A stretch of DNA of 64,000 nucleotides from assembly GCA_943737045.1 (NCBI GenBank), contig CALSFV010000213.1, positions 495,001-559,000 on the forward strand, read 5' to 3'. This DNA comes from Parapristionchus giblindavisi. Its lineage: Eukaryota; Nematoda; Chromadorea; Rhabditida; Diplogasteridae. Below, in pieces: positions 52,401 to 64,000 of this stretch (its first letter is position 1; the number at the start of each line of letters is the position of its first letter). The notes beneath the pieces are model-generated. The model was not told the DNA's origin. It made no database searches and was given only the letters and a program-made list of their open reading frames with translations. The translations under genes and the position numbers were made by a program.

Positions 52401-53343
52401 AATTAACAACATTGAACCATGCATTTTTAGCATTTAAGAATTCGTGACACGCCAATATTTAATCTAAACTTATCGTAGCATACACCACGTGAAAGAGAAA
52501 AAAATTCTGAATAATCTACACTTCAGTTCATGTCAAACTGTAATCTTGTGTTGATTCCACAATGCCTAAAGTACAAAAGTAGCTTTCATTCTGATAAGAC
52601 CAAAAGAATACCTGACATGAAAAATTTTCTGCTAGACCCAGCGTGTCATATACCAAACGAAAGAGCAAAAAATTCTGAGTATTTTGCAACGTTCCATGTT
52701 GAACAACGGCCGCTCCAGCCGAATTAACAACATTGAACCATGCATTTTTAGCATTTAAGAATTCGTGACACGCCAATATTTAATCTAAACTTATCGTAGC
52801 ATACACCACGTGAAAGAGAAAAAAATTCTGAATAATCTACACTTCAGTTCATGTCAAACTGTAATCTTGTGTTGATTCCACAATGCCTAAAGTACAAAAG
52901 TAGCTTTCACTCTGATAAGACCAAAAGAATACCTGACATGAAAAATTTTCTGCTAGACCCAGCGTGTCATATACCAAACGAAAGAGCAAAAAATTCTGAG
53001 TATTTTGCAACGTTCCATGTTGAACAACGGCCGCTCCAGCCGAATTAACAACATTGAACCATGCATTTTTAGCATTAAAGAATTCGTGACACGCCAATAT
53101 TTAATCTAAACTTATCGTAGCATATACCACGTGAAAGAGCAAAAAATTCTGAATAATCTACACTTCAGTTCATATCAAACTGGAATCTTGTGTTGATTCC
53201 ACAATGCCCAAAGTACGAAAGTAGCTTTCACTCTGATAAGACCAAAAGAATACCTGACATGAAAAATTTTCTGCTAGACCCAGCGTGTCATATACCAAAC
53301 GAAAGAGCAAAAAATTCTGAGTATTTTGCAACGTTCCATGATG
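46433..53343 (-). repeat. Satellite array, subfamily A dimers and trimers (641/642 and 962 bp)
   Basis: Three A variants alternate: one with aaagtacgaaagtagc, one with gctttcattctgataag, and a plain one. Dimers of 641 bp (46754 and 47395) and 642 bp (48358 and 49000; marker cacgtaaaaagagaaa at about 48315 and 48957) are followed by 962-bp trimers at 51245 and 52207. The one-base shortfall of the 962-bp unit is a fixed deletion, cacgtgaagagcaaa instead of cacgtgaaagagcaaa, just upstream of each tacgaaag monomer (for example 48639, 51207 and 52168). Confidence 0.9.
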
Positions 53344-53578
53344 CGCCCCATCATTCCATCTGTCCTGGGTTCGATTCCCGGTCGTTTCACCGCCTCCGCC
53401 TCACCAAGGCGCCCGAAGGGGGAATTGGTAGTGACTAGATCATGCGGTAAAGTAGGTCCGAAGAAGAGATTAGGCCCTCCGGACTGAATTGGCCTTGAAA
53501 TATCACTGGCCTAGCAGTGATAACCCGCAGGACTTCGTGTGCCTTGAATAACGGGTTGTACCTTTACCTTTTACCTTA
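53344..53578 (+). mobile_element. 5'-truncated tRNA-derived SINE-like retroposon (235 bp)
   Basis: A GC-richer, non-satellite insert interrupts an A monomer. It is flanked by an 8-bp direct repeat ccatgatg (53336-53343 and 53579-53586); removing it with one repeat restores the monomer. Near its left end is a full tRNA T-arm: ggttcgattcc at 53368-53378 (RNA polymerase III B box), with a five-pair stem (53365-53369 with 53377-53381). No A box or D-arm is present, so the head is truncated. The body is not tRNA-like and holds two hairpins: tatcactg/cagtgata (53501-53508 with 53515-53522) and aacccg/cgggtt (53522-53527 with 53552-53557). The tail is a short acctttaccttttacctta repeat, as in SINEs copied by a LINE reverse transcriptase. 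It has no coding capacity. The family is not identified. Confidence 0.78.
53368..53378 (+). promoter_or_regulatory. RNA polymerase III B box (tRNA T-arm) in SINE-like insert
   Basis: ggttcgattcc matches the classical B-box consensus GGTTCGANTCC exactly. Without an A box upstream inside the element, transcription from this copy is doubtful; the box mainly marks its descent from a tRNA gene. Confidence 0.8.
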
Positions 53579-56500
53579 CCATGATGAACAACGGCCGCTT
53601 CAGCCGAATTAACAACATTGAACCATGCATTTTTAGCATTTAAGAATTCGTGACACGCCAATATTTAATCTAAACTTATCGTAGCATATACCACGTGAAA
53701 GAGAAAAAAATTCTGAATAATCTACACTTCAGTTCATATCAAACTGGAATCTTGTGTTGATTCCACAATGCCCAAAGTACAAAAGTAGCTTTCACTCTGA
53801 TAAGACCAAAAGAATACCTGACATGAAAAGTTTTCTGCTAGACCCAGCGTGTCATATACCAAACGAAAGAGCAAAAAATTCTGAGTATTTTGCAACGTTC
53901 CATGTTGAACAACGGCCGCTCCAGCCGAATTAACAACATTGAACCATGCATTTTTAGCATTAAAGAATTCGTGACACGCCAATATTTAATCTAAACTTAT
54001 CGTAGCATATACCACGTGAAAGAGCAAAAAATTCTGAATAATCTACACTTCAGTTCATATCAAACTGGAATCTTGTGTTGATTCCACAATGCCCAAAGTA
54101 CAAAAGTAGCTTTCACTCTGATAAGACCAAAAGAATACCTGACATGAAAAATATTCTGCTAGACCCATCGTGTCATATACCAAACGAAAGAGCAAAAAAT
54201 TCTGAGTATTTTGCAACGTTCCATGTTGAACAACGGCCGCTCCAGCCGAATTAACAACATTGAACCATGCATTTTTAGCATTAAAGAATTCGTGACACGC
54301 CAATATTTAATCTAAACTTATCGTAGCATATACCACGTGAAAGAGCAAAAAATTCTGAATAATCTACACTTCAGTTCATATCAAACTGGAATCTTGTGTT
54401 GATTCCACAATGCCAAAAGTACAAAAGTAGCTTTCACTCTGATAAGACCAAAAGAATACCTGACATGAAAAATTTTCTGCTAGACCCAGCGTGTCATATA
54501 CCAAACGAAAGAGCAAAAAATTCTGAGTATTTTGCAACGTTCCATGTTGAACAGCGGCCGCTCCAGCCGAATTAACAACATTGAACCATGCATTTTTAGC
54601 ATTTAAGAATTCGTGACACGCCAATATTTAATCTAAACTTATCGTAGCATATACCACGTGAAAGAGCAAAAAATTCTGAATAATCTACACTTCAGTTCAT
54701 ATCAAACTGGAATCTTGTGTTGATTCCACAATGCCTAAAGTACAAAAGTAGCTTTCACTCTGATAAGACCAAAAGAATACCTGACATGAAAAATTTTCTG
54801 CTAGACCCAGCGTGTCATATACCAAACGAAAGAGCAAAAAATTCTGAGTATTTTGCAACGTTCCATGTTGAACAACGGCCGCTTCAGCCGAATTAACAAC
54901 ATTGAACCATGCATTTTTAGCATTTAAGAATTCGTGACACGCCAATATTTAATCTAAACTTATCGTAGCATATACCACGTGAAAGAGAAAAAAAATCTGA
55001 ATAATCTACACTTCAGTTCATATCAAACTGGAATCTTGTGTTGATTCCACAATGCCCAAAGTACAAAAGTAGCTTTCACTCTGATAAGACCAAAAGAATA
55101 CCTGACATGAAAAATTTTCTGCTAGACCCAGCGTGTCATATACCAAACGAAAGAGCAAAAAATTCTGAGTATTTTGCAACGTTCCATGTTGAACAACGGC
55201 CGCTCCAGCCGAATTAACAACATTGAACCATGCATTTTTAGCATTTAAGAATTCGTGACACGCCAATATTTAATCTAAACTTATCGTAGCATACACCACG
55301 TGAAAGAGAAAACAATTCTGAATAATCTACACTTCAGTTCATGTCAAACTGTAATCTTGTGTTGATTCCACAATGCCTAAAGTACAAAAGTAGCTTTCAC
55401 TCTGATAAGACCAAAAGAATACCTGACATGAAAAATTTTCTGCTAGACCCAGCGTGTCATATACCAAACGAAAGAGCAAAAAATTCTGAGTATTTTGCAA
55501 CGTTCCATGTTGAACAACGGCCGCTCCAGCCGAATTAACAACATTGAACCATGCATTTTTAGCATTAAAGAATTCGTGACACGCCAATATTTAATCTAAA
55601 CTTATCGTAGCATATACCACGTGAAGAGCAAAAAATTCTGAATAATCTACACTTCAGTTCATATCAAACTGGAATCTTGTGTTGATTCCACAATGCCCAA
55701 AGTACGAAAGTAGCTTTCACTCTGATAAGACCAAAAGAATACCTGACATGAAAAATTTTCTGCTAGACCCAGCGTGTCATATACCAAACGAAAGAGCAAA
55801 AAATTCTGAGTATTTTGCAACGTTCCATGTTGAACAACGGCCGCTCCAGCCGAATTAACAACATTGAACCATGCATTTTTAGCATTAAAGAATTCGTGAC
55901 ACGCCAATATTTAATCTAAACTTATCGTAGCATATACCACGTGAAAGAGAAAAAAAATCTGAATAATCTACACTTCAGTTCATATCAAACTGGAATCTTG
56001 TGTTGATTCCACAATGCCCAAAGTACAAAAGTAGCTTTCACTCTGATAAGACCAAAAGAATACCTGACATGAAAAATTTTCTGCTAGACCCAGCGTGTCA
56101 TATACCAAACGAAAGAGCAAAAAATTCTGAGTATTTTGCAACGTTCCATGTTGAACAACGGCCGCTCCAGCCGAATTAACAACATTGAACCATGCATTTT
56201 TAGCATTTAAGAATTCGTGACACGCCAATATTTAATCTAAACTTATCGTAGCATACACCACGTGAAAGAGAAAACAATTCTGAATAATCTACACTTCAGT
56301 TCATGTCAAACTGTAATCTTGTGTTGATTCCACAATGCCTAAAGTACAAAAGTAGCTTTCACTCTGATAAGACCAAAAGAATACCTGACATGAAAAATTT
56401 TCTGCTAGACCCAGCGTGTCATATACCAAACGAAAGAGCAAAAAATTCTGAGTATTTTGCAACGTTCCATGTTGAACAACGGCCGCTCCAGCCGAATTAA

Positions 56501-59500
56501 CAACATTGAACCATGCATTTTTAGCATTAAAGAATTCGTGACACGCCAATATTTAATCTAAACTTATCGTAGCATATACCACGTGAAGAGCAAAAAATTC
56601 TGAATAATCTACACTTCAGTTCATATCAAACTGGAATCTTGTGTTGATTCCACAATGCCCAAAGTACGAAAGTAGCTTTCACTCTGATAAGACCAAAAGA
56701 ATACCTGACATGAAAAATTTTCTGCTAGACCCAGCGTGTCATATACCAAACGAAAGAGCAAAAAATTCTGAGTATTTTGCAACGTTCCATGTTGAACAAC
56801 GGCCGCTCCAGCCGAATTAACAACATTGAACCATGCATTTTTAGCATTAAAGAATTCGTGACACGCCAATATTTAATCTAAACTTATCGTAGCATACACC
56901 ACGTGAAAGAGAAAAAAATTCTGAATAATCTACACTTCAGTTCATGTCAAACTGTAATCTTGTGTTGATTCCACAATGCCTAAAGTACAAAAGTAGCTTT
57001 CATTCTGATAAGACCAAAAGAATACCTGACATGAAAAATTTTCTGCTAGACCCAGCGTGTCATATACCAAACGAAAGAGCAAAAAATTCTGAGTATTTTG
57101 CAACGTTCCATGTTGAACAACGGCCGCTTCAGCCGAATTAACAACATTGAACCATGCATTTTTAGCATTTAAGAATTCGTGACACGCCAATATTTAATCT
57201 AAACTTATCGTAGCATATACCACGTGAAAGAGAAAAAAAATCTGAATAATCTACACTTCAGTTCATATCAAACTGGAATCTTGTGTTGATTCCACAATGC
57301 CCAAAGTACAAAAGTAGCTTTCACTCTGATAAGACCAAAAGAATACCTGACATGAAAAATTTTCTGCTAGACCCAGCGTGTCATATACCAAACGAAAGAG
57401 CAAAAAATTCTGAGTATTTTGCAACGTTCCATGTTGAACAACGGCCGCTCCAGCCGAATTAACAACATTGAACCATGCATTTTTAGCATTTAAGAATTCG
57501 TGACACGCCAATATTTAATCTAAACTTATCGTAGCATACACCACGTGAAAGAGAAAAAAATTCTGAATAATCTACACTTCAGTTCATGTCAAACTGTAAT
57601 CTTGTGTTGATTCCACAATGCCTAAAGTACAAAAGTAGCTTTCACTCTGATAAGACCAAAAGAATACCTGACATGAAAAATTTTCTGCTAGACCCAGCGT
57701 GTCATATACCAAACGAAAGAGCAAAAAATTCTGAGTATTTTGCAACGTTCCATGTTGAACAACGGCCGCTCCAGCCGAATTAACAACATTGAACCATGCA
57801 TTTTTAGCATTAAAGAATTCGTGACACGCCAATATTTAATCTAAACTTATCGTAGCATATACCACGTGAAGAGCAAAAAATTCTGAATAATCTACACTTC
57901 AGTTCATATCAAACTGGAATCTTGTGTTGATTCCACAATGCCCAAAGTACGAAAGTAGCTTTCACTCTGATAAGACCAAAAGAATACCTGACATGAAAAA
58001 TTTTCTGCTAGACCCAGCGTGTCATATACCAAACGAAAGAGCAAAAAATTCTGAGTATTTTGCAACGTTCCATGTTGAACAACGGCCGCTCCAGCCGAAT
58101 TAACAACATTGAACCATGCATTTTTAGCATTAAAGAATTCGTGACACGCCAATATTTAATCTAAACTTATCGTAGCATACACCACGTGAAAGAGAAAAAA
58201 ATTCTGAATAATCTACACTTCAGTTCATGTCAAACTGTAATCTTGTGTTGATTCCACAATGCCTAAAGTACAAAAGTAGCTTTCATTCTGATAAGACCAA
58301 AAGAATACCTGACATGAAAAATTTTCTGCTAGACCCAGCGTGTCATATACCAAACGAAAGAGCAAAAAATTCTGAGTATTTTGCAACGTTCCATGTTGAA
58401 CAACGGCCGCTCCAGCCGAATTAACAACATTGAACCATGCATTTTTAGCATTAAAGAATTCGTGACACGCCAATATTTAATCTAAACTTATCGTAGCATA
58501 TACCACGTGAAGAGCAAAAAATTCTGAATAATCTACACTTCAGTTCATATCAAACTGGAATCTTGTGTTGATTCCACAATGCCCAAAGTACGAAAGTAGC
58601 TTTCACTCTGATAAGACCAAAAGAATACCTGACATGAAAAATTTTCTGCTAGACCCAGCGTGTCATATACCAAACGAAAGAGCAAAAAATTCTGAGTATT
58701 TTGCAACGTTCCATGTTGAACAACGGCCGCTCCAGCCGAATTAACAACATTGAACCATGCATTTTTAGCATTAAAGAATTCGTGACACGCCAATATTTAA
58801 TCTAAACTTATCGTAGCATACACCACGTGAAAGAGAAAAAAATTCTGAATAATCTACACTTCAGTTCATGTCAAACTGTAATCTTGTGTTGATTCCACAA
58901 TGCCTAAAGTACAAAAGTAGCTTTCATTCTGATAAGACCAAAAGAATACCTGACATGAAAAATTTTCTGCTAGACCCAGCGTGTCATATACCAAACGAAA
59001 GAGCAAAAAATTCTGAGTATTTTGCAACGTTCCATGTTGAACAACGGCCGCTCCAGCCGAATTAACAACATTGAACCATGCATTTTTAGCATTTAAGAAT
59101 TCGTGACACGCCAATATTTAATCTAAACTTATCGTAGCATACACCACGTGAAAGAGAAAAAAATTCTGAATAATCTACACTTCAGTTCATGTCAAACTGT
59201 AATCTTGTGTTGATTCCACAATGCCTAAAGTACAAAAGTAGCTTTCACTCTGATAAGACCAAAAGAATACCTGACATGAAAAATTTTCTGCTAGACCCAG
59301 CGTGTCATATACCAAACGAAAGAGCAAAAAATTCTGAGTATTTTGCAACGTTCCATGTTGAACAACGGCCGCTCCAGCCGAATTAACAACATTGAACCAT
59401 GCATTTTTAGCATTAAAGAATTCGTGACACGCCAATATTTAATCTAAACTTATCGTAGCATATACCACGTGAAGAGCAAAAAAATCTGAATAATCTACAC

Positions 59501-60468
59501 TTCAGTTCATATCAAACTGGAATCTTGTGTTGATTCCACAATGCCCAAAGTACGAAAGTAGCTTTCACTCTGATAAGACCAAAAGAATACCTGACATGAA
59601 AAATTTTCTGCTAGACCCAGCGTGTCATATACCAAACGAAAGAGCAAAAAATTCTGAGTATTTTGCAACGTTCCATGTTGAACAACGGCCGCTCCAGCCG
59701 AATTAACAACATTGAACCATGCATTTTTAGCATTTAAGAATTCGTGACACGCCAATATTTAATCTAAACTTATCGTAGCATACACCACGTGAAAGAGAAA
59801 AAAATTCTGAATAATCTACACTTCAGTTCATGTCAAACTGTAATCTTGTGTTGATTCCACAATGCCTAAAGTACAAAAGTAGCTTTCATTCTGATAAGAC
59901 CAAAAGAATACCTGACATGAAAAATTTTCTGCTAGACCCAGCGTGTCATATACCAAACGAAAGAGCAAAAAATTCTGAGTATTTTGCAACGTTCCATGTT
60001 GAACAACGGCCGCTCCAGCCGAATTAACAACATTGAACCATGCATTTTTAGCATTTAAGAATTCGTGACACGCCAATATTTAATCTAAACTTATCGTAGC
60101 ATACACCACGTGAAAGAGAAAAAAATTCTGAATAATCTACACTTCAGTTCATGTCAAACTGTAATCTTGTGTTGATTCCACAATGCCTAAAGTACAAAAG
60201 TAGCTTTCACTCTGATAAGACCAAAAGAATACCTGACATGAAAAATTTTCTGCTAGACCCAGCGTGTCATATACCAAACGAAAGAGCAAAAAATTCTGAG
60301 TATTTTGCAACGTTCCATGTTGAACAACGGCCGCTCCAGCCGAATTAACAACATTGAACCATGCATTTTTAGCATTAAAGAATTCGTGACACGCCAATAT
60401 TTAATCTAAACTTATCGTAGCATATACCACGTGAAAGAGCAAAAAATTCTGAATAATCTACACTTCAG
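53579..60468 (-). repeat. Satellite array, subfamily A, 962-bp trimers
   Basis: Twenty-one or so A monomers. A 962-bp trimer at about 55018-55979 is repeated at 55980-56941; both carry gagaaaacaattctg (about 55306 and 56268) and cacgtgaagagc (about 55618 and 56580). Further trimers begin at 58545 and 59507, made of the tacgaaag variant, the ttcattctg variant and a plain monomer, as at 51245 and 52207 left of the retroposon. Monomer 54055 has single changes (aaaaatattctgc, acccatcgtgtc). No gene is seen. Confidence 0.9.
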
Positions 60469-63400
60469 TTCATATCAAACTGGAATCTTGTGTTGATTCC
60501 ACAATGCCCAAAGTACGAAAGTAGCTTTCACACTGATAAGACCAAAAGAATACCTGACATGAAAAATTTTCTGCTAGACCCAGCGTGTCATATACCAAAC
60601 GAAAGAGCAAAAATTCTGAGTATTTTGCAACGTTCCATGTTGAACAACGGCCGCTCCAGCCGAATTAACAACATTGAACCATGCATTTTTAGCATTTAAG
60701 AATTCGTGACACGCCAATATTTAATCTAAACTTATCGTAGCATACACCACGTGAAAGAGAAAAAAATTCTGAATAATCTACACTTCGGTTCATGTCAAAC
60801 TGTAATCTTGTGTTGATTCCACAATGCCTAAAGTACAAAAGTAGCTTTCATTCTGATAAGACCAAAAGAATACCTGACATGAAAAATTTTCTGCTAGACC
60901 CAGCGTGTCATATACCAAACGAAAGAGCAAAAAATTCTGAGTATTTTGCAACGTTCCATGTTGAACAACGGCCGCTCCAGCCGAATTAACAACATTGAAC
61001 CATGCATTTTTAGCATTAAAGAATTCGTGACACGCCAATATTTAATCTAAACTTATCGTAGCATATGCCACGTGAAAGAGCAAAAAATTCTGAATAATCT
61101 ACACTTCAGTTCATATCAAACTGGAATCTTGTGTTGATTCCACAATGCCTAAAGTACAAAAGTAGCTTTCACTCTGATAAGACCAAAAGAATACCTGACA
61201 TGAAAAATTTTCTGCTAGACCCAGCGTGTCATATACCAAACGAAAGAGCAAAAAATTCTGAGTATTTTGCAACGTTCCATGTTGAACAACGGCCGCTCCA
61301 GCCGAATTAACAACATTGAACCATGCATTTTTAGCATTTAAGAATTCGTGACACGCCAATATTTAATCTAAACTTATCGTAGCATACACCACGTGAAAGA
61401 GAAAAAAATTCTGAATAATCTACACTTCAGTTCATGTCAAACTGTAATCTTGTGTTGATTCCACAATGCCTAAAGTACAAAAGTAGCTTTCACTCTGATA
61501 AGACCAAAAGAATACCTGACATGAAAAATTTTCTGCTAGACCCAGCGTGTCATATACCAAACGAAAGAGCAAAAAATTCTGAGTATTTTGCAACGTTCCA
61601 TGTTGAACAACGGCCGCTCCAGCCGAATTAACAACATTGAACCATGCATTTTTAGCATTAAAGAATTCGTGACACGCCAATATTTAATCTAAACTTATCG
61701 TAGCATATACCACGTGAAAGAGCAAAAAATTCTGAATAATCTACACTTCAGTTCATATCAAACTGGAATCTTGTGTTGATTCCACAATGCCCAAAGTACG
61801 AAAGTAGCTTTCACACTGATAAGACCAAAAGAATACCTGACATGAAAAATTTTCTGCTAGACCCAGCGTGTCATATACCAAACGAAAGAGCAAAAAATTC
61901 TGAGTATTTTGCAACGTTCCATGTTGAACAACGGCCGCTCCAGCCGAATTAACAACATTGAACCATGCATTTTTAGCATTTAAGAATTCGTGACACGCCA
62001 ATATTTAATCTAAACTTATCGTAGCATACACCACGTGAAAGAGAAAAAAATTCTGAATAATCTACACTTCGGTTCATGTCAAACTGTAATCTTGTGTTGA
62101 TTCCACAATGCCTAAAGTACAAAAGTAGCTTTCATTCTGATAAGACCAAAAGAATACCTGACATGAAAAATTTTCTGCTAGACCCAGCGTGTCATATACC
62201 AAACGAAAGAGCAAAAAATTCTGAGTATTTTGCAACGTTCCATGTTGAACAACGGCCGCTCCAGCCGAATTAACAACATTGAACCATGCATTTTTAGCAT
62301 TAAAGAATTCGTGACACGCCAATATTTAATCTAAACTTATCGTAGCATATGCCACGTGAAAGAGCAAAAAATTCTGAATAATCTACACTTCAGTTCATAT
62401 CAAACTGGAATCTTGTGTTGATTCCACAATGCCTAAAGTACAAAAGTAGCTTTCACTCTGATAAGACCAAAAGAATACCTGACATGAAAAATTTTCTGCT
62501 AGACCCAGCGTGTCATATACCAAACGAAAGAGCAAAAAATTCTGAGTATTTTGCAACGTTCCATGTTGAACAACGGCCGCTTCAGCCGAATTAACAACAT
62601 TGAACCATGCATTTTTAGCATTTAAGAATTCGTGACACGCCAATATTTAATCTAAACTTATCGTAGCATATACCACGTGAAAGAGAAAAAAATTCTGAAT
62701 AATCTACACTTCAGTTCATATCAAACTGGAATCTTGTGTTGATTCCACAATGCCCAAAGTACAAAAGTAGCTTTCACTCTGATAAGACCAAAAGAATACC
62801 TGACATGAAAAATTTTCTGCTAGACCCAGCGTGTCATATACCAAACGAAAGAGCAAAAAATTCTGAGTATTTTGCAACGTTCCATGTTGAACAACGGCCG
62901 CTCCAGCCGAATTAACAACATTGAACCATGCATTTTTAGCATTAAAGAATTCGTGACACGCCAATATTTAATCTAAACTTATCGTAGCATATACCACGTG
63001 AAAGAGCAAAAAATTCTGAATAATCTACACTTCAGTTCATATCAAACTGGAATCTTGTGTTGATTCCACAATGCCTAAAGTACAAAAGTAGCTTTCACTC
63101 TGATAAGACCAAAAGAATACCTGACATGAATAATTTTCTGCTAGACCCAGCGTGTCATATACCAAACGAAAGAGCAAAAAATTCTGAGTATTTTGCAACG
63201 TTCCATGTTGAACAACGGCAGCTTCAGCCGAATTAACAGCATTGAACCATGCATTTTTAGCATTTAAGAATTCGTGACACGCCAATATTTAATCTAAACT
63301 TATCGTAGCATATACCACGTGAAAGAGAAAAAAATTCTGAATAATCTACACTTCAGTTCATATCAAACTGGAATCTTGTGTTGATTCCACAATGCCCAAA

Positions 63401-64000
63401 GTACAAAAGTAGCTTTCACTCTGATAAGACCAAAAGAATACCTGACATGAAAAGTTTTCTGCTAAACCCAGCGTGTCATATACCAAACGAAAGAGCAAAA
63501 AATTCTGAGTATTTTGCAACGTTCCATGTTGAACAACGGCAGCTTCAGCCGAATTAACAACATTGAACCATGCATTTTTAGCATTAAAGAATTCGTGACA
63601 CGCCAATATTTAATCTAAACTTATCGTAGCATATACCACGTGAAAGAGCAAAAAATTCTGAATAATCTACACTTCAGTTCATATCAAACTGGAATCTTGT
63701 GTTGATTCCACAATGCCAAAAGTACAAAAGTAGCTTTCACTCTGATAAGACCAAAAGAATACCTGACATGAAAAATTTTCTGCTAGACCCAGCGTGTCAT
63801 ATACCAAACGAAAGAGCAAAAAATTCTGAGTATTTTGCAACGTTCCATGTTGAACAACGGCCGCTCCAGCCGAATTAACAACATTGAACCATGCATTTTT
63901 AGCATTTAAGAATTCGTGACACCCCAATATTTAATCTAAACTTATCGTAGCATATACCACGTGAAAGAGAAAAAAATTCTGAATAATCTACACTTCAGTT
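60469..64000 (-). repeat. Satellite array, subfamily A, 1284-bp repeat, cut by window edge
   Basis: A four-monomer unit is repeated at 1284 bp: cacttcggttcatg at about 60781 and 62065, gcatatgccacgtg at about 61061 and 62345, and tttcacactgataag at about 60528 and 61812. The last monomers (62716 to 63927) vary more, with aacggcagcttcagc at about 63216 and 63537 and gacaccccaat at about 63918. The array continues beyond the right edge. Confidence 0.9.

Noticed and set aside
53368..53390. Functional tRNA gene at the retroposon head
   Set aside because: Only the T-arm and the 3' acceptor side can be seen; no D-arm, A box or 5' acceptor strand (which would have to pair with tcgtttc) is present upstream, where satellite sequence begins.
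154..63927. Open frames of 61-97 codons on both strands of most monomers (for example 154-402 plus strand, 1185-1433 minus strand, 1187-1384 plus strand)
   Set aside because: They overlap antisense to each other in every monomer, recur only because the DNA repeats, are broken or shifted freely by indels and subfamily changes (for example 43227 and 40614 monomers), and show no known domain. No promoter or poly(A) context sets them apart. Treated as by-products of the satellite.
1..64000. CRISPR array (regularly spaced repeats)
   Set aside because: The whole 321-bp unit is repeated, with no unique spacers between short repeats and no cas genes. This is a tandem satellite.
1..64000. CENP-B box in the monomer, best candidate ttcgtgacacgccaat
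   Set aside because: The essential TTCG start is present but the CGGG part of the box is ccaa, so the core bases needed for CENP-B binding are missing in A, B and C forms.

Overview
The window is a eukaryotic satellite-DNA array, almost certainly heterochromatin (pericentromeric, subtelomeric or a heterochromatic chromosome arm). I see no credible protein-coding gene and no complete RNA gene in 64 kb. About 61.6 kb is a tandem repeat with a 321-bp monomer, roughly 192 copies. The rest is three copies of one 723-bp DNA transposon and one 235-bp tRNA-derived retroposon. The hAT-like element (8-bp target duplications, CAGA-ATG ends) and the SINE-like element make an animal genome, and an insect in particular, the most natural reading. 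AT-rich subterminal repeats built on TTAACGAAAA also remind me of aphid and other insect MITEs, but that is recollection only and the species is not identified.

Orientation: bases 1-1048 carry the monomer in one direction (called + here). At base 1048 the array switches abruptly, and everything from there to 64000 is in the opposite direction.

Three monomer subfamilies can be told apart by diagnostic blocks. A (cggccgctccagcc ... ccaatatttaatctaaac) occurs throughout. B (cggccaccatagcc ... gttaatattttatcgcaac) occurs only in three clusters near 2.8-4.7, 20.0-21.5 and 38.0-40.6 kb. C (cggccacttcagcc ... gtcaatgctttatcgaaac) occurs from 5.4 to about 38 kb. From about 41 kb to the end only A monomers remain. 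A/C hybrid monomers are common.

The array is layered with higher-order repeats (HORs) and segmental duplications: a 4583-bp tandem duplication (5398-9980 and 9981-14563) that carries the transposon; a partial third copy of the same neighbourhood at 20.3-24.4 kb; 642-bp A/C dimers at about 14.5-17.0 kb; 963-bp trimers at 17-19.3 kb, with relatives at 28.7, 30.3 and 32.9 kb; a 2569-bp tandem duplication at 30.3-35.4 kb; and 641/642-, 962- and 1284-bp HORs made of A variants to the right of 41 kb.

The 321-bp monomer is itself an old dimer. Two segments 153 bp apart inside each monomer align without gaps over 78 bp at about 74% identity by hand count, so the ancestral repeat was about 153-168 bp, close to nucleosome length. 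The window therefore records at least three levels of growth: an ancient dimerisation, spread of 321-bp variants with gene conversion, and recent multi-monomer duplications that carried a transposon along. I found no new gene system; the repeat architecture is what deserves attention.
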